DNA of 64,000 bases from the NCBI GenBank assembly GCA_009779855.1, contig WRBC01000002.1, positions 1-64,000 on the forward strand, in the 5' to 3' direction. The translations under genes and the position numbers were made by a program. This document shows positions 16,359 through 25,900 of the stretch, piece after piece. The notes under the pieces were generated by a model. The model made no database searches and was not told the origin of the DNA. It saw nothing but the letters and a program-made list of their open reading frames with translations. How positions within the stretch are numbered: position 1 is the first letter of the stretch; every line of letters begins with the position of its first letter. Source of the stretch: Coriobacteriia bacterium. GTDB taxonomy: Bacteria; Actinomycetota; Coriobacteriia; WRKU01; WQUG01.

Positions 16359-17135
16359 ATGAATCAGAATTTAGGATCAGTTACGCCGCCGCAACGGCCA
16401 GCAAGCCCAGCAGTACAGCCGGGGCAAGCTTCAACGACTGCGCACATTGCGCAGCCTGGACAGACTTCTCTGGGGAAGGCTACACCCACTGCTGGAACTG
16501 TACCTGCTGCAAGGTCTGCGTCCACCGCTAATCCTGTACCTGCCACGAGTTCCGTAGGCACTACCAATGCACATAAAGGACCTGGAACGGGTGTCCCTAA
16601 CCCCAATTACAGCTATTCATCGGCACGACCCTCAATTTTAGGCACGGGTCTCCAGCGCGACATCATGTCTTTACTAATTAAAATTGCTGTTATTGCTGGG
16701 ATTGTCGTTGCCCTGTTTACCTTTATTTTTGGCGTGTTTCAATATAGTTCACCCGCCATGAGTCCAGCAGTAAACTCGGGGGACCTCATTTTGTTCTCTC
16801 GCTTTGACCGCGAGTATGCAGCCCAGGACCTCGTTGTTGTTAGCTATTTAGGAGAAATGCAGGTGCGCCGCGTAGTGGCAATAGGAGGGGACACAGTTGA
16901 TCTTGAAGACGGTAGACTTATCGTTAATGGGTCTCCTCAGCAAGAGGCTAACATTTTCACTGAAACCAATCGCTATGAATCGGAAATAGATTTTCCCTTG
17001 GCAGTTCCACAGGGTCACGTTTTCGTGTTGGGAGACCACCGTGAAGGAGCAACCGATAGTCGCATCTATGGAACTGTTCCTGTAGATGATTCACAGGGAA
17101 AGGTAATATCGCTTTTCAGACGCAGAGGACTGTAA
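16359..17135 (+). CDS. Signal-peptidase-I-like protein lacking the catalytic dyad (SipA-like)
   Basis: The 258-residue protein has a Pro/Ala/Thr-rich cytoplasmic N-terminus (1-95), one membrane helix (about 106-128) and an S26 signal peptidase fold. Boxes are recognisable: AMSPAVNSGD (133-142) aligns with SMxPTLxxGD, RRVVAIGGDTV with KRVIGxPGDxI, and GDHREGATDSRIYGTV with GDNRxxSxDSRxxGxV. In this alignment the nucleophilic Ser is Ala133 and the general-base Lys is Arg170, so it should be inactive. In streptococcal pilus islands SipA is a signal peptidase homologue that lacks the dyad and acts in pilus assembly. Here the gene sits 13 nt after ricT and directly before the pilus locus. A degenerate housekeeping LepB is the alternative. 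Confidence 0.85.
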   Translation: MNQNLGSVTPPQRPASPAVQPGQASTTAHIAQPGQTSLGKATPTAGTVPAARSASTANPVPATSSVGTTNAHKGPGTGVPNPNYSYSSARPSILGTGLQRDIMSLLIKIAVIAGIVVALFTFIFGVFQYSSPAMSPAVNSGDLILFSRFDREYAAQDLVVVSYLGEMQVRRVVAIGGDTVDLEDGRLIVNGSPQQEANIFTETNRYESEIDFPLAVPQGHVFVLGDHREGATDSRIYGTVPVDDSQGKVISLFRRRGL

Positions 17136-17278
17136 AGCTTTGCTGGACTGATATGCCTTCCTGAAAAAGACGTCTTGGTATGTCTTTAATGTCAAATAAA
17201 GGTGTGTAATCGCTTGCTTATTACATAGGTGCAACTGTAAATGAGAGTAATGCACTATCTTTTTTAATAAAAATCTAG

Positions 17279-17284
17279 TATAAT
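17279..17284 (+). promoter_or_regulatory. Consensus -10 box (TATAAT) before the first adhesin
   Basis: A perfect TATAAT lies 75 nt before the ATG at 17360. The -35 region is weak, suggesting an activator. The expected start near 17291 would put the candidate pseudoknot at the very 5' end of the mRNA. Confidence 0.6.
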
Positions 17285-17294
17285 CGTATGGTTC

Positions 17295-17345
17295 TCTGTG
17301 AGTCTTGAATTCACAGAAGATAATCTATGTGTGAGGATATTCAAG
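17295..17345 (+). ncRNA. Candidate H-type pseudoknot in the adhesin 5' UTR
   Basis: Stem 1 is TCTGTGA (17295-17301) with TCACAGA (17311-17317). Its loop contains CTTGAAT (17304-17310), which is perfectly complementary to ATTCAAG (17339-17345). The two 7-bp stems share a boundary with no base between them, loop 1 is 2 nt and loop 3 is 21 nt: workable H-type geometry. The ribosome site GTGAGG begins at 17348, three bases after stem 2, so folding could hide or expose it. No known riboswitch family was recognised. Confidence 0.45.
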
Positions 17346-17359
17346 TTGTGAGGTCTTAA

Positions 17360-20300
17360 ATGAATAGTAGATTTGTAAAGGGAAATTCTTTGCCAAGTAC
17401 AAAATTTGTCAACAATTTAAAAAGAAAAGATGTCTCTCAATTAATAGCGACGACATTGCTGGTTGCGGCAATAGTAATCGGCTTTGTTCTTAGTTCTGTC
17501 TTTGGGGCTTCAGGTCTAACAGCAACCGAGGAGTATGTACCTAGTCATGTACTTGAGGGTGCTGCAGCTACCGCTGAGCTTTTTCATGAGCCTATTGAGG
17601 GCGAAGGCCTTGAGGGTTTGAGCTTGTCAATTCCTGACTTAGAATATATCGCTAATGAGGAAGCAGATAGAGATGTGACAGAAGACGACAGCCTTCTGTC
17701 AGAGAACGCAAATGACGATAGCTTTGCTGACGCTAATGCTGATGATGAGGCTTTTCTTAATGGCGAGTTGCCTTCAGAAGGCAATGAGACTCTTGAGGAT
17801 GGCGAAGAGCTAGCCGCAGAGGAAGTCGAAGCACTTGAGGCTGGGATAGCTGCATTTGCCTATGTGCCAATTACTGATGCAGTTCCTGGACTTGATCCTG
17901 TGCCGACAGGGGCTGTTGGCGTCAACTCTGTTGCAGCGCTTAACACAGCTATTGCTAATGCAAACGGAGCAGGTAGTACGTACATTTATCTTACAGGAAC
18001 TATCACTGGTGGTACTGCAAATGGCGCAGGATTAACTAATGCAATCAATAATGCAGGACTGCGCTCTGTTGATGGCAGACAGGGTCTTACTATTGATGGG
18101 CGCGGTCACAGGTTTACTCACGGGACAGGTGGTGACGGTACCTTCAATCTGGATGGGGCTTCAGGGGATCGTGTTTTTACTCTTAAAAATATTGACATTG
18201 TTCCCTCTACATCTAGCACAGCAGTAGGAGACAATACCTCAGTAATTGCTGCGGTGCCTATGGGTGGAGCCACAGGTGGCTGGTCAGCTGGCACTAATGC
18301 CAATTCGCGTTTCTGGACAGTAAATATTCACAGTGTTCGCACAGTAAGTGCTGGTGGAGCTTTCTGGAGTCCAGCTGCTGGTGCAAGAGGCTTCCTCTCG
18401 CTTTCTGATGGGGAAGTTAACTTCTCTGGTGAAAACCACTTGCAGTTAGATCAAAGGCGTACGCTCATTAACGCACGTAAGGTCAACTTCATTGACGGTG
18501 AGACAATACTTAACTTGGCTCGTATCTCAGACATCGCGAATGTCGATGCGCGCAGAATGAATGTAATCAGATCAAGTCCTTCAAATGACACTGCTCGTGC
18601 TTTAGGTGTCGGAGTGACTCTTTCTGGTGGCGCAGAGGTAAGCATAAATAGGGATGTTCGCTCAGGAACTGGCGGGATAGAAGGTAATGCGATACTCATC
18701 AATTCGGGCGGTCTTACTACGGCTAACGTAAGACCTGCTGTTCTTGAGCTTCGCGAGGAATCAAGTCTGACCGTTATAGCTAATCCACGCGGTACAGGAA
18801 CGAGCGCTGCCAATAATGGTGTTGTTTCACTCAGAGGTGGTAGTGGCGGTGTTAACGTCACTGAGGGAAGTGAGCTACTTGTACATAATACCCGCAGAGG
18901 AACAGGTGCTAATGCGGGAACCTCTGCACTTATTCAGGAAATCCGCGGGGGTGGCTTTGCTGTAGAGGGCCAGGATACCCGTGCAACTTTTATCTCTGAA
19001 AGCGCTGAACATCGCAGACAAGCAACGATAAGGTTCTACATGGCTGGTGGCGCAAGCAATCAGACTGTTGAAGTTACCGATGGCGCTGAACTTAATATTG
19101 AACGCAGAAGATTTGGCGGGGACCGTGAGGTTGCTGCACTGCGCTTTGGACAGGGTACAGGCAATGGCTTTTTGGTAGAGAACGCCACAGTTAATGTGCA
19201 CAACGAAGGAACAAATAATACGGTTAACCCAGGCACCAGTCGTGCGAATGGTTTTAATGCGGGTGTAGAGTTTGCTGCAAACAACTGGTTCTTCCATGTC
19301 CTGGGGGACTCTGACATGCAGATTTATGCAGAAAGAGGCGCTGGAATTAACGCGCGTGCTCACAGAAACGGTGAGATCAGAGTAACCCAAGGGGCTAACT
19401 TTACCGTCATGGGACGTACCGCTGGTACAGGAGCTAATGATGCCGCTATTCGTGCAACAGGCGGTAACGTTCACTTCGTCATGGATAATCCTCAGTTTTA
19501 TGATTTCGTAAACACTAGGCCTGGTGGCGGGCGTGTTTTTGCTTTGGGAACACGTGCAGGTAACACCTTCACTTCCACCAATTCGGACATTTCCGTGTGG
19601 CGCCGAGGGGTAAATGCCTGGAACGGTGAGCCAGACAGTCACTGGACTTTGATTGATGTTCATCTAAGAGGCGCGCACTTGCGTACCGTTGATGCAGGTC
19701 GTTCTTATGCGGACTTTGTCAGGTATTACAATACCTCTCCTAACACAAGAAGGATGGAAAGCTTTACCCGCATTAGCGGGAATAACTCTCAGCCGGTTCT
19801 GAAAGACTCGCTTGACTTAACTAATGCAGATAGACATGTGCGTGTGCTTGCAGAAACCCCAGAAGGACGCATTCGTGATCCGCGTCCTGTTTGGACCAAT
19901 GAACTGTGGGGTAACTTTACTCATATTTGCGGACAGACAGGAAATACGCAAAGCATAACAAGCAATGATGCTCCTGCGGGTTCCCTTGTAAGATCCTTTT
20001 TTGAGGAGACTCTCTATGAAGTAGAAACTAACGTAGAGACCGTTGATGGTGCACTTAGAATGACCCATGATGATGGAAGGTTCCTGCACGCAGGTGACCA
20101 GTATAGGGTCGATGCTGCGTGGAGGGCGACTACTCCAGACCTGTCCAGAAATCACCAAGCACCTAATGTTCCAACTGACCTTGAAACTGTTCGTGATGTA
20201 GTGCCACCAATGCCTGTTACTATTCAGGACACTGTGGTGCCTATTGCTCAGGTGAACTTTGAAGGAACGTGGAGTCTTGAGAACAGCTTTGATGACGGAC

Positions 20301-22717
20301 CACTTGTCGGAGGGACTGCAGTAGACAACATTAGACTACATGCACGTAGTGGCAATGGTCCTGTGCGTGAGATTACGGGTAACGGATCAGTTCTAAGCGA
20401 TAATACGTGGACTTTCAGTGCTGATCACGGACAGCTTTCGGGTGGCGATATTGTGTGGGTTACCCTGGCAGATACGCAGAGTCCGCCTAACTGGAATCCC
20501 CTACAGCCAACACCTGTCCGTGACAGAATGATCCCTGAGGCTTCATGGTTTGTTGTAGCACCTGACGGCATAATGCCTGTTGTAGTTCAGTACTTTTTTG
20601 AAGGTGCAGAGCATATGCCCTATCGCCTTATATCTAATCAGCTAAGCTTCCCTAATCCAGGTGACCCCAGAACAGCAACTATGGGAACGGGAACCTCTAC
20701 GGATACGCACCTGTATTTCCCTGCACATGATCGTCAGGGATATAAAGTAGACAGCATTGAATTGCGCGGACCTGGGGGTACTGTTGTAGAAAATATTGCG
20801 CTTGATTCAAATGGGCGTCCAGTGGCTCCTATTAACGTGTCCCCTGGAAACGTAACAATTTATGTGAACTACGTACTTGACCCAGAGTACACGCGCGACA
20901 TATTAGTAGAGTTTAGATTTGCTGACTATGGTGGTACAGGCGCTAACAGCTGGACACTGCAAGTCCCTGTTCCGTACACACAGGTGCGCACAGGTACTTA
21001 TAATATAGACGGAGTAAATCGTTTCCCTGCACAGGGTATTGGTGACTTCCATATTACTGAGACGATTTCGCGCAATCAGATACTGGCTCTAGTCAATGGT
21101 CTTTTTGAAGAAAGTTATGACTCTGCAACAGGAATAACAACTCCAGCGGCTATTCCAGGGGGACTACCCAGAGGTTTTGTTCCTAGTTCTGAAAACTTTA
21201 TTCAGCTGCCGCAGAGTGGTACGGGTCCTGGGGGAACACAGCTAGAGTTTCCTGTGGCAATGGCAGATCTTTACAATACTCAGGTATCGGCAGTAAATAC
21301 TAACCGTAGACCAGTAATTATTAACTATGAGGCAACCCTTGAAACGGTTACTTTGACGCAAGAGGTTAATCGTTGTCCGGATCTTGCAGGGACAGAGGTT
21401 CAGCGAAATATCTTTGACAATGAACTGTCCTTTAACTATGAGGTTGTCCTTTCAAGAGGTCCTGTCGGCGGCAGAACAGCGGCCGCTGGTGGTGGAGTCA
21501 CTGGGTGGACAAATCACAGACTGGCTCTAGAGGTTTCATCGGATAGGTTTAGTGAAGATCCTTTCGAATGGATAACTCATACCTGGCATGGTGGTGCACA
21601 GGGAGGATCATCCCCTGGTGGAATCCGTGTTGGTAACTGGAACGGTACTTCAGGTCCTGGCGGTGGACATGCTGACAGTGGTACGGGTACCACAGGTGCT
21701 CCTACTGCTGCAATCAGTGGGCAAAGACGTGTAGGAATCAACGACGAGCTTGTTATTGAAAACGTTCCATCCACGGCCTATATTGCAGTAACGCAACAAA
21801 TAAACGGTACCCCTGCAGGGGTTACCACTGCTCCGGGTGCCCCTCTTGCAACATGGCTTAATAATGCACTAGCCAACCATCACGAAAGAGAGTTCTCAGA
21901 TTCAGGAACAGATAACCTAAGCTATATGTGGCCGGCGCACCCTTGGCATTTGGCCAATGACAGCGCCGCAAACAATGGTACATCTAACGCAATACATACT
22001 ACTAACTGGGCAAATCCCTTGCCAACGGACAACAATCCTGCCCATGTTCCAGGACGCCCTATGGACAGCAGTAGTAGAGACTTTGACTTCCGCATCGTCC
22101 CTCGAACTGGTTATCAGTTAACAGTGACCAATCAGGTCACGGGTGCTGACGCAGACATGGATAGAGCGCGTTATTTTACTGTTCAACTAAGAGATGAAAA
22201 CGGTAATTATCTTGCAGTAGGCAGACAGCTTATGCTTCACGTAGGTGAATATACGCAGGGCCCCCTTGTTACTGACCCAGTTACGGGTGATGAAACGTAT
22301 ACTATGCAGCCTGTTCTAACCCCAGTTACAGTAGGGGCTAATGGTCTTATTTCAACAGGGCTGCCTGCGTTGCTTCCTGGTGAATCCTTCACGCTTATGC
22401 GTACAGGAGGAATGTATGAGGTGCGGGTTGTCATGCTGGACTTTGCAGGATATGAGGACTATGACGTAAGCAATTTCTACCAGCGTGAAAATGAGAGCGT
22501 ACCTAGCGAAGTGGTGGTAGGTATGGCTTCAGCCCCTGCATCTTTTAATAGGGACTATGTAGAATTCGTCTTTGAGAGTCACCGAGAGGATCCATTTGTT
22601 ATACCAGCAGGTTTACTTGTTGGGGGAAGTGCGGTCTTTGTGGTTGCCCTTGCAGTAGTGGGTGCTGCTGGTGCTATCGTTGCTAGACAGAGGCGTATAG
22701 AGCTCGAGAAGCTGTAG
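17360..22717 (+). CDS. Giant cell-wall surface adhesin 1 (beta-helix type)
   Basis: A 1785-residue surface protein. A long signal segment (about 31-52) follows a basic N-terminus, then comes a very acidic linker (about 80-155). Residues about 190-760 have short repeating turns such as LTIDGRGH and LSLSDGEVNFSGENH, suggesting a right-handed parallel beta-helix. The second half looks like beta-sandwich modules. The last 39 residues are VIPAG, a hydrophobic segment and a basic tail, which I read as a sortase signal with a shortened motif (IPAG, 1748-1751); no canonical LPXTG is present. Two cysteines, in HICGQ and NRCPD, are conserved in the paralogue at 22941-28367. A GAGG site lies 6 nt before the ATG. 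Likely an adhesin or pilus tip; the ligand is unknown. Confidence 0.85.
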   Translation: MNSRFVKGNSLPSTKFVNNLKRKDVSQLIATTLLVAAIVIGFVLSSVFGASGLTATEEYVPSHVLEGAAATAELFHEPIEGEGLEGLSLSIPDLEYIANEEADRDVTEDDSLLSENANDDSFADANADDEAFLNGELPSEGNETLEDGEELAAEEVEALEAGIAAFAYVPITDAVPGLDPVPTGAVGVNSVAALNTAIANANGAGSTYIYLTGTITGGTANGAGLTNAINNAGLRSVDGRQGLTIDGRGHRFTHGTGGDGTFNLDGASGDRVFTLKNIDIVPSTSSTAVGDNTSVIAAVPMGGATGGWSAGTNANSRFWTVNIHSVRTVSAGGAFWSPAAGARGFLSLSDGEVNFSGENHLQLDQRRTLINARKVNFIDGETILNLARISDIANVDARRMNVIRSSPSNDTARALGVGVTLSGGAEVSINRDVRSGTGGIEGNAILINSGGLTTANVRPAVLELREESSLTVIANPRGTGTSAANNGVVSLRGGSGGVNVTEGSELLVHNTRRGTGANAGTSALIQEIRGGGFAVEGQDTRATFISESAEHRRQATIRFYMAGGASNQTVEVTDGAELNIERRRFGGDREVAALRFGQGTGNGFLVENATVNVHNEGTNNTVNPGTSRANGFNAGVEFAANNWFFHVLGDSDMQIYAERGAGINARAHRNGEIRVTQGANFTVMGRTAGTGANDAAIRATGGNVHFVMDNPQFYDFVNTRPGGGRVFALGTRAGNTFTSTNSDISVWRRGVNAWNGEPDSHWTLIDVHLRGAHLRTVDAGRSYADFVRYYNTSPNTRRMESFTRISGNNSQPVLKDSLDLTNADRHVRVLAETPEGRIRDPRPVWTNELWGNFTHICGQTGNTQSITSNDAPAGSLVRSFFEETLYEVETNVETVDGALRMTHDDGRFLHAGDQYRVDAAWRATTPDLSRNHQAPNVPTDLETVRDVVPPMPVTIQDTVVPIAQVNFEGTWSLENSFDDGPLVGGTAVDNIRLHARSGNGPVREITGNGSVLSDNTWTFSADHGQLSGGDIVWVTLADTQSPPNWNPLQPTPVRDRMIPEASWFVVAPDGIMPVVVQYFFEGAEHMPYRLISNQLSFPNPGDPRTATMGTGTSTDTHLYFPAHDRQGYKVDSIELRGPGGTVVENIALDSNGRPVAPINVSPGNVTIYVNYVLDPEYTRDILVEFRFADYGGTGANSWTLQVPVPYTQVRTGTYNIDGVNRFPAQGIGDFHITETISRNQILALVNGLFEESYDSATGITTPAAIPGGLPRGFVPSSENFIQLPQSGTGPGGTQLEFPVAMADLYNTQVSAVNTNRRPVIINYEATLETVTLTQEVNRCPDLAGTEVQRNIFDNELSFNYEVVLSRGPVGGRTAAAGGGVTGWTNHRLALEVSSDRFSEDPFEWITHTWHGGAQGGSSPGGIRVGNWNGTSGPGGGHADSGTGTTGAPTAAISGQRRVGINDELVIENVPSTAYIAVTQQINGTPAGVTTAPGAPLATWLNNALANHHEREFSDSGTDNLSYMWPAHPWHLANDSAANNGTSNAIHTTNWANPLPTDNNPAHVPGRPMDSSSRDFDFRIVPRTGYQLTVTNQVTGADADMDRARYFTVQLRDENGNYLAVGRQLMLHVGEYTQGPLVTDPVTGDETYTMQPVLTPVTVGANGLISTGLPALLPGESFTLMRTGGMYEVRVVMLDFAGYEDYDVSNFYQRENESVPSEVVVGMASAPASFNRDYVEFVFESHREDPFVIPAGLLVGGSAVFVVALAVVGAAGAIVARQRRIELEKL

Positions 22718-22743
22718 CACTATTTTGCGAATAATTTGCAAGT

Positions 22744-22770
22744 CCACATTATCGCCATAAATTAATGTGG
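22744..22770 (+). terminator. Hairpin after adhesin 1 without a T tract
   Basis: A perfect 8-bp stem CCACATTA (22744-22751) / TAATGTGG (22763-22770) with an 11-nt loop lies 26 nt after the stop. There is no U run, so it may protect the 3' end or attenuate read-through rather than terminate. Confidence 0.4.
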
Positions 22771-22814
22771 AATGAGTCACAATTCCTCACTTGCAAAAAA
22801 TGCTACTTGCTAAA

Positions 22815-22840
22815 GTACATTTAACTATTAGAGAATGTAC
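22815..22840 (+). other. Inverted repeat between the adhesin genes
   Basis: GTACATT (22815-22821) and AATGTAC (22834-22840) form a perfect 7-bp stem with a 12-nt loop. It could be an operator or a transcript hairpin; no clear promoter box is identifiable next to it. Confidence 0.35.
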
Positions 22841-22890
22841 GGGTGCGTTTAGTGCAGAGCGGCCTGTCTTAGCAGACTTCTGCGCGTACA

Positions 22891-22913
22891 AATTGGGTAT
22901 GAGGTTCCCAATT
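22891..22913 (+). promoter_or_regulatory. 5' UTR hairpin close to the adhesin 2 ribosome site
   Basis: AATTGGG (22891-22897) and CCCAATT (22907-22913) form a perfect 7-bp stem with a 9-nt loop containing GAGG. The real ribosome site (GTGAGGG) follows about 15 nt later. The hairpin might modulate initiation. Confidence 0.4.
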
Positions 22914-22940
22914 CAATAGTGTGAGTAGTGAGGGTTTCCA

Positions 22941-25900
22941 GTGAGTGAAAAAACTAAATCTGTGCGCAATTTCTTTCCAAAAGCGGCATTGCCTTTCTTT
23001 GTGGCGGCAATTGCTGGTCTATTCATGTTTAGCTCGGTATTTTGGGCTCAAGGATCGACCTTCAATGGGCAGCCTGCGTCTGAGGTAGCCGCACAAAGTC
23101 ACTATCATGGTGCAAGTGGCCTACTGACAGTAGAAGAGGTTGCTCGCGAGCTTGCAGAGCGTGAAAGATCTGCAGCTATAAATAGTGGAGGTGGAGCATC
23201 TCTTCCAGGTGAAAATGCAGCCACCTCTGAAGAAAGCACGGGCACTGCAGAAGAGGCTCTAGTGGAAGAAGCTGCTGCTGAAGAGGCTCCCGAAGAGGTT
23301 GGCATTCAGGCAACAACAGGCTATATAGTTCCTACTACTGATGCGGTAGCTTTCCTTGATCCCGTCCCGCCAGGAGCAATTCCTGTTAACACCATGGCAC
23401 AGTTGGCTACACAAATTCGTGCGGCGAATGATAGGGGGGCTGGCGGACCAGCTACTTATATCTATTTAACAGCAAATATTTCAGGGTCGCTGCCAACAGC
23501 GTCGGCTACAACGGCAAATATTAACAATGCTGGCCTTGCGGAAAGTGGTCAGGGTCTTACTATCGATGGTAGAGGTCATATCTGGTCCTGTGGGGCGGCT
23601 AATGGAACAAGCGCTATCAGAGTCAATGGTGGTGCGAATCCGCGTACACTTACACTTAAGAATATTGATTTTGTAAATAGCGGTGATACGGCAACGGGCG
23701 ACAATCGTCCTGCTATCTCTTTTGCTACTTCTGCTACAGGAACTGGTGTGGATTCTAATGCAACACAGGCAGACTCGCGCTTTTGGACAGTGAATCTGCA
23801 CAATATACGCTCCATTACTTCTGTGGCAAATCCAGCACCAACAGGAATTGGTGCAGCGGACGCTTCAAGAAGGGGTCTTATTTCTCTTTCTGATGGGACA
23901 GTAAACTTTAGTGGCGATAACCACTGGACTTTGGGTCAGAGACGTACTCTTGTTAATGCGCGTGTGATTAACTTTGACGGTGGTACCTCGAACTTTGACC
24001 TAACGCGTACTGCAACAGTTACTGCGGCTGCTGCGCGCAGATCAGAGGCTTTCAGACAGGCACCCTCAAATGACACAGCTAGGTTACTTGGTGTTGGGAT
24101 GACATTAAGTAATGGTGCAGACGTAACTATAAATAGAACAGTAAATTCAGGAACAACTGCAAGGCACGGAAATGTAATCCGAATTGATTCAGGGTCGTTG
24201 ACGGCAGCAGCCTCAACAATACGACCAGCCTTCCTAAACCTTGAAAGCGAATCAAACTTAAGGGTTACAGGAAATCCGCGTGGTAATGGAAATGCCTCAG
24301 TTGTTAATAACGGTCTTATCTCGCTACGTGGTGGTAGCGGCGGTCTTAGCGTTACTGAGGGCAGTGAGCTCTTTGTGCATAACGTTCGCGCTGGAACAGG
24401 TACCAGTGCGGGGACATCAGCGCTAATTCAGCAGATTCGCGGCGGTACCTTCGAGATGTCAGGTGAAGGAACGAAGGCTACCTTTATAACCGAAAGTGCC
24501 CAGTCCAGAAGACAGGGAACCGTAAGGTTCTATATGTCTGGTGGTGTCAGTAACCAGATTATGAGGATTACTGATGGTGCTGAACTTAATATCGAAAGTA
24601 GAAGGCATCCAGGAAGCGCTGAAGCAGCAGCCCTGCGTTTTGGACAGGGAACAGGTAACGGTTTTGAAGTAGAAAATGCGACCGTTAACATAGTCAATGC
24701 AGGTGCGCTAAGTAATGTGAACTCAGCCACCAATCCTGGCACAAGTAACGCAAATGACTTCAATGCTGCCGTTAGCTTCGCAGCGAACACATGGTTCTTC
24801 CGCGTTCTAGGGGACTCTGATATGCAGATTCGTGCAGATCAGGGTGCTGCCATTAATGCCCGTGGTCATGCTCACGGTGAAATTACTGTAGGTCAAGGGG
24901 CTAACTTTACCGCGATGGGGCGCACAGCTGGTGTAGGGGCAACAGATGCTGCTATTCGTGCAACAGGCGGTAATGTGCACTTTCACATGGATAATCCGCA
25001 GTTCTATGACTTTGTGAATGTACGTCCTGGCGGCGGACGTGTTTTTGCCCTGGGAACAGCTGCTGGAAATAGCTTTACTTCGCTTAATTCTGATACGGCA
25101 GTATGGCGTCGTGGGGTAAATGCGTGGAATGGTGATCCTGACCGTCACTGGACACTTATTGACTATAGATTAACAGGAGTCCAGTTGCGTGATGTTGTGG
25201 ACGCGGCTTCCGGGCGTCCCTCTTATCCAGATTTTGTTTCTTATTACAATACTGCGCCAGCTAACTCGCACAGAATGGAGAACTTTACCCGTATTAGTGG
25301 TAATAACTCGCAACCGGTCGTAAATGAAGCGCTTGACCTTACTAATGCTGACAGGCATGTGCGTGCACTTGCAGAGACTCCGCAAGGTCGTATTCGTGAC
25401 CCGCGTCCCGTATGGACTAATGAGCTCTGGGCTAACTTTACTCACACATGTGGGCTAACAGGTGATACAGAAACCATATCAAGTAACACTGCCCCTCTGG
25501 GTAGTTTGGTTCGTTCCCTTTACGAAGAGACTCTGTATGAAGTAGAGACTAGTGTAAAGACAGTTGACGGTGCGCTAAAGATGACCCATGATGATGGCAG
25601 ATTCTTGCGTGCAGGTGACTCATATCAGATTGATAGTGCCTGGCGTGCGACTACACCCAACCTTCCAAGGAACCATCAAGCATCTAACATTCCTCCTGCC
25701 TTTGAATTCGAGACTGTTCGTGACGTTGTGCCTCCCGTGCCTGTCATGATTAACGATATGGTTGTGCCTATTTACCAAACAGCCTTTGGCGGAACATGGA
25801 GCCTCGAAGACCAGTTCGATGACGGGCCACGTATAGGCTCAGATGGTATCAGGCTGCATGCACGTAACGGAAATAGTCCTGTGCGCGAGATTACAGGTTC

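Noticed and set aside
17295-17345. Assignment of the pseudoknot as a preQ1 or SAM-II riboswitch
   Set aside because: The fold size is similar, but I could not match any conserved ligand-binding bases, and an adhesin is not a typical target.
18875-19663. Long minus-strand frame (262 codons) within adhesin 1
   Set aside because: It lies antisense to a clearly coding region, has no ribosome site or domain, and its composition mirrors the plus-strand codons.
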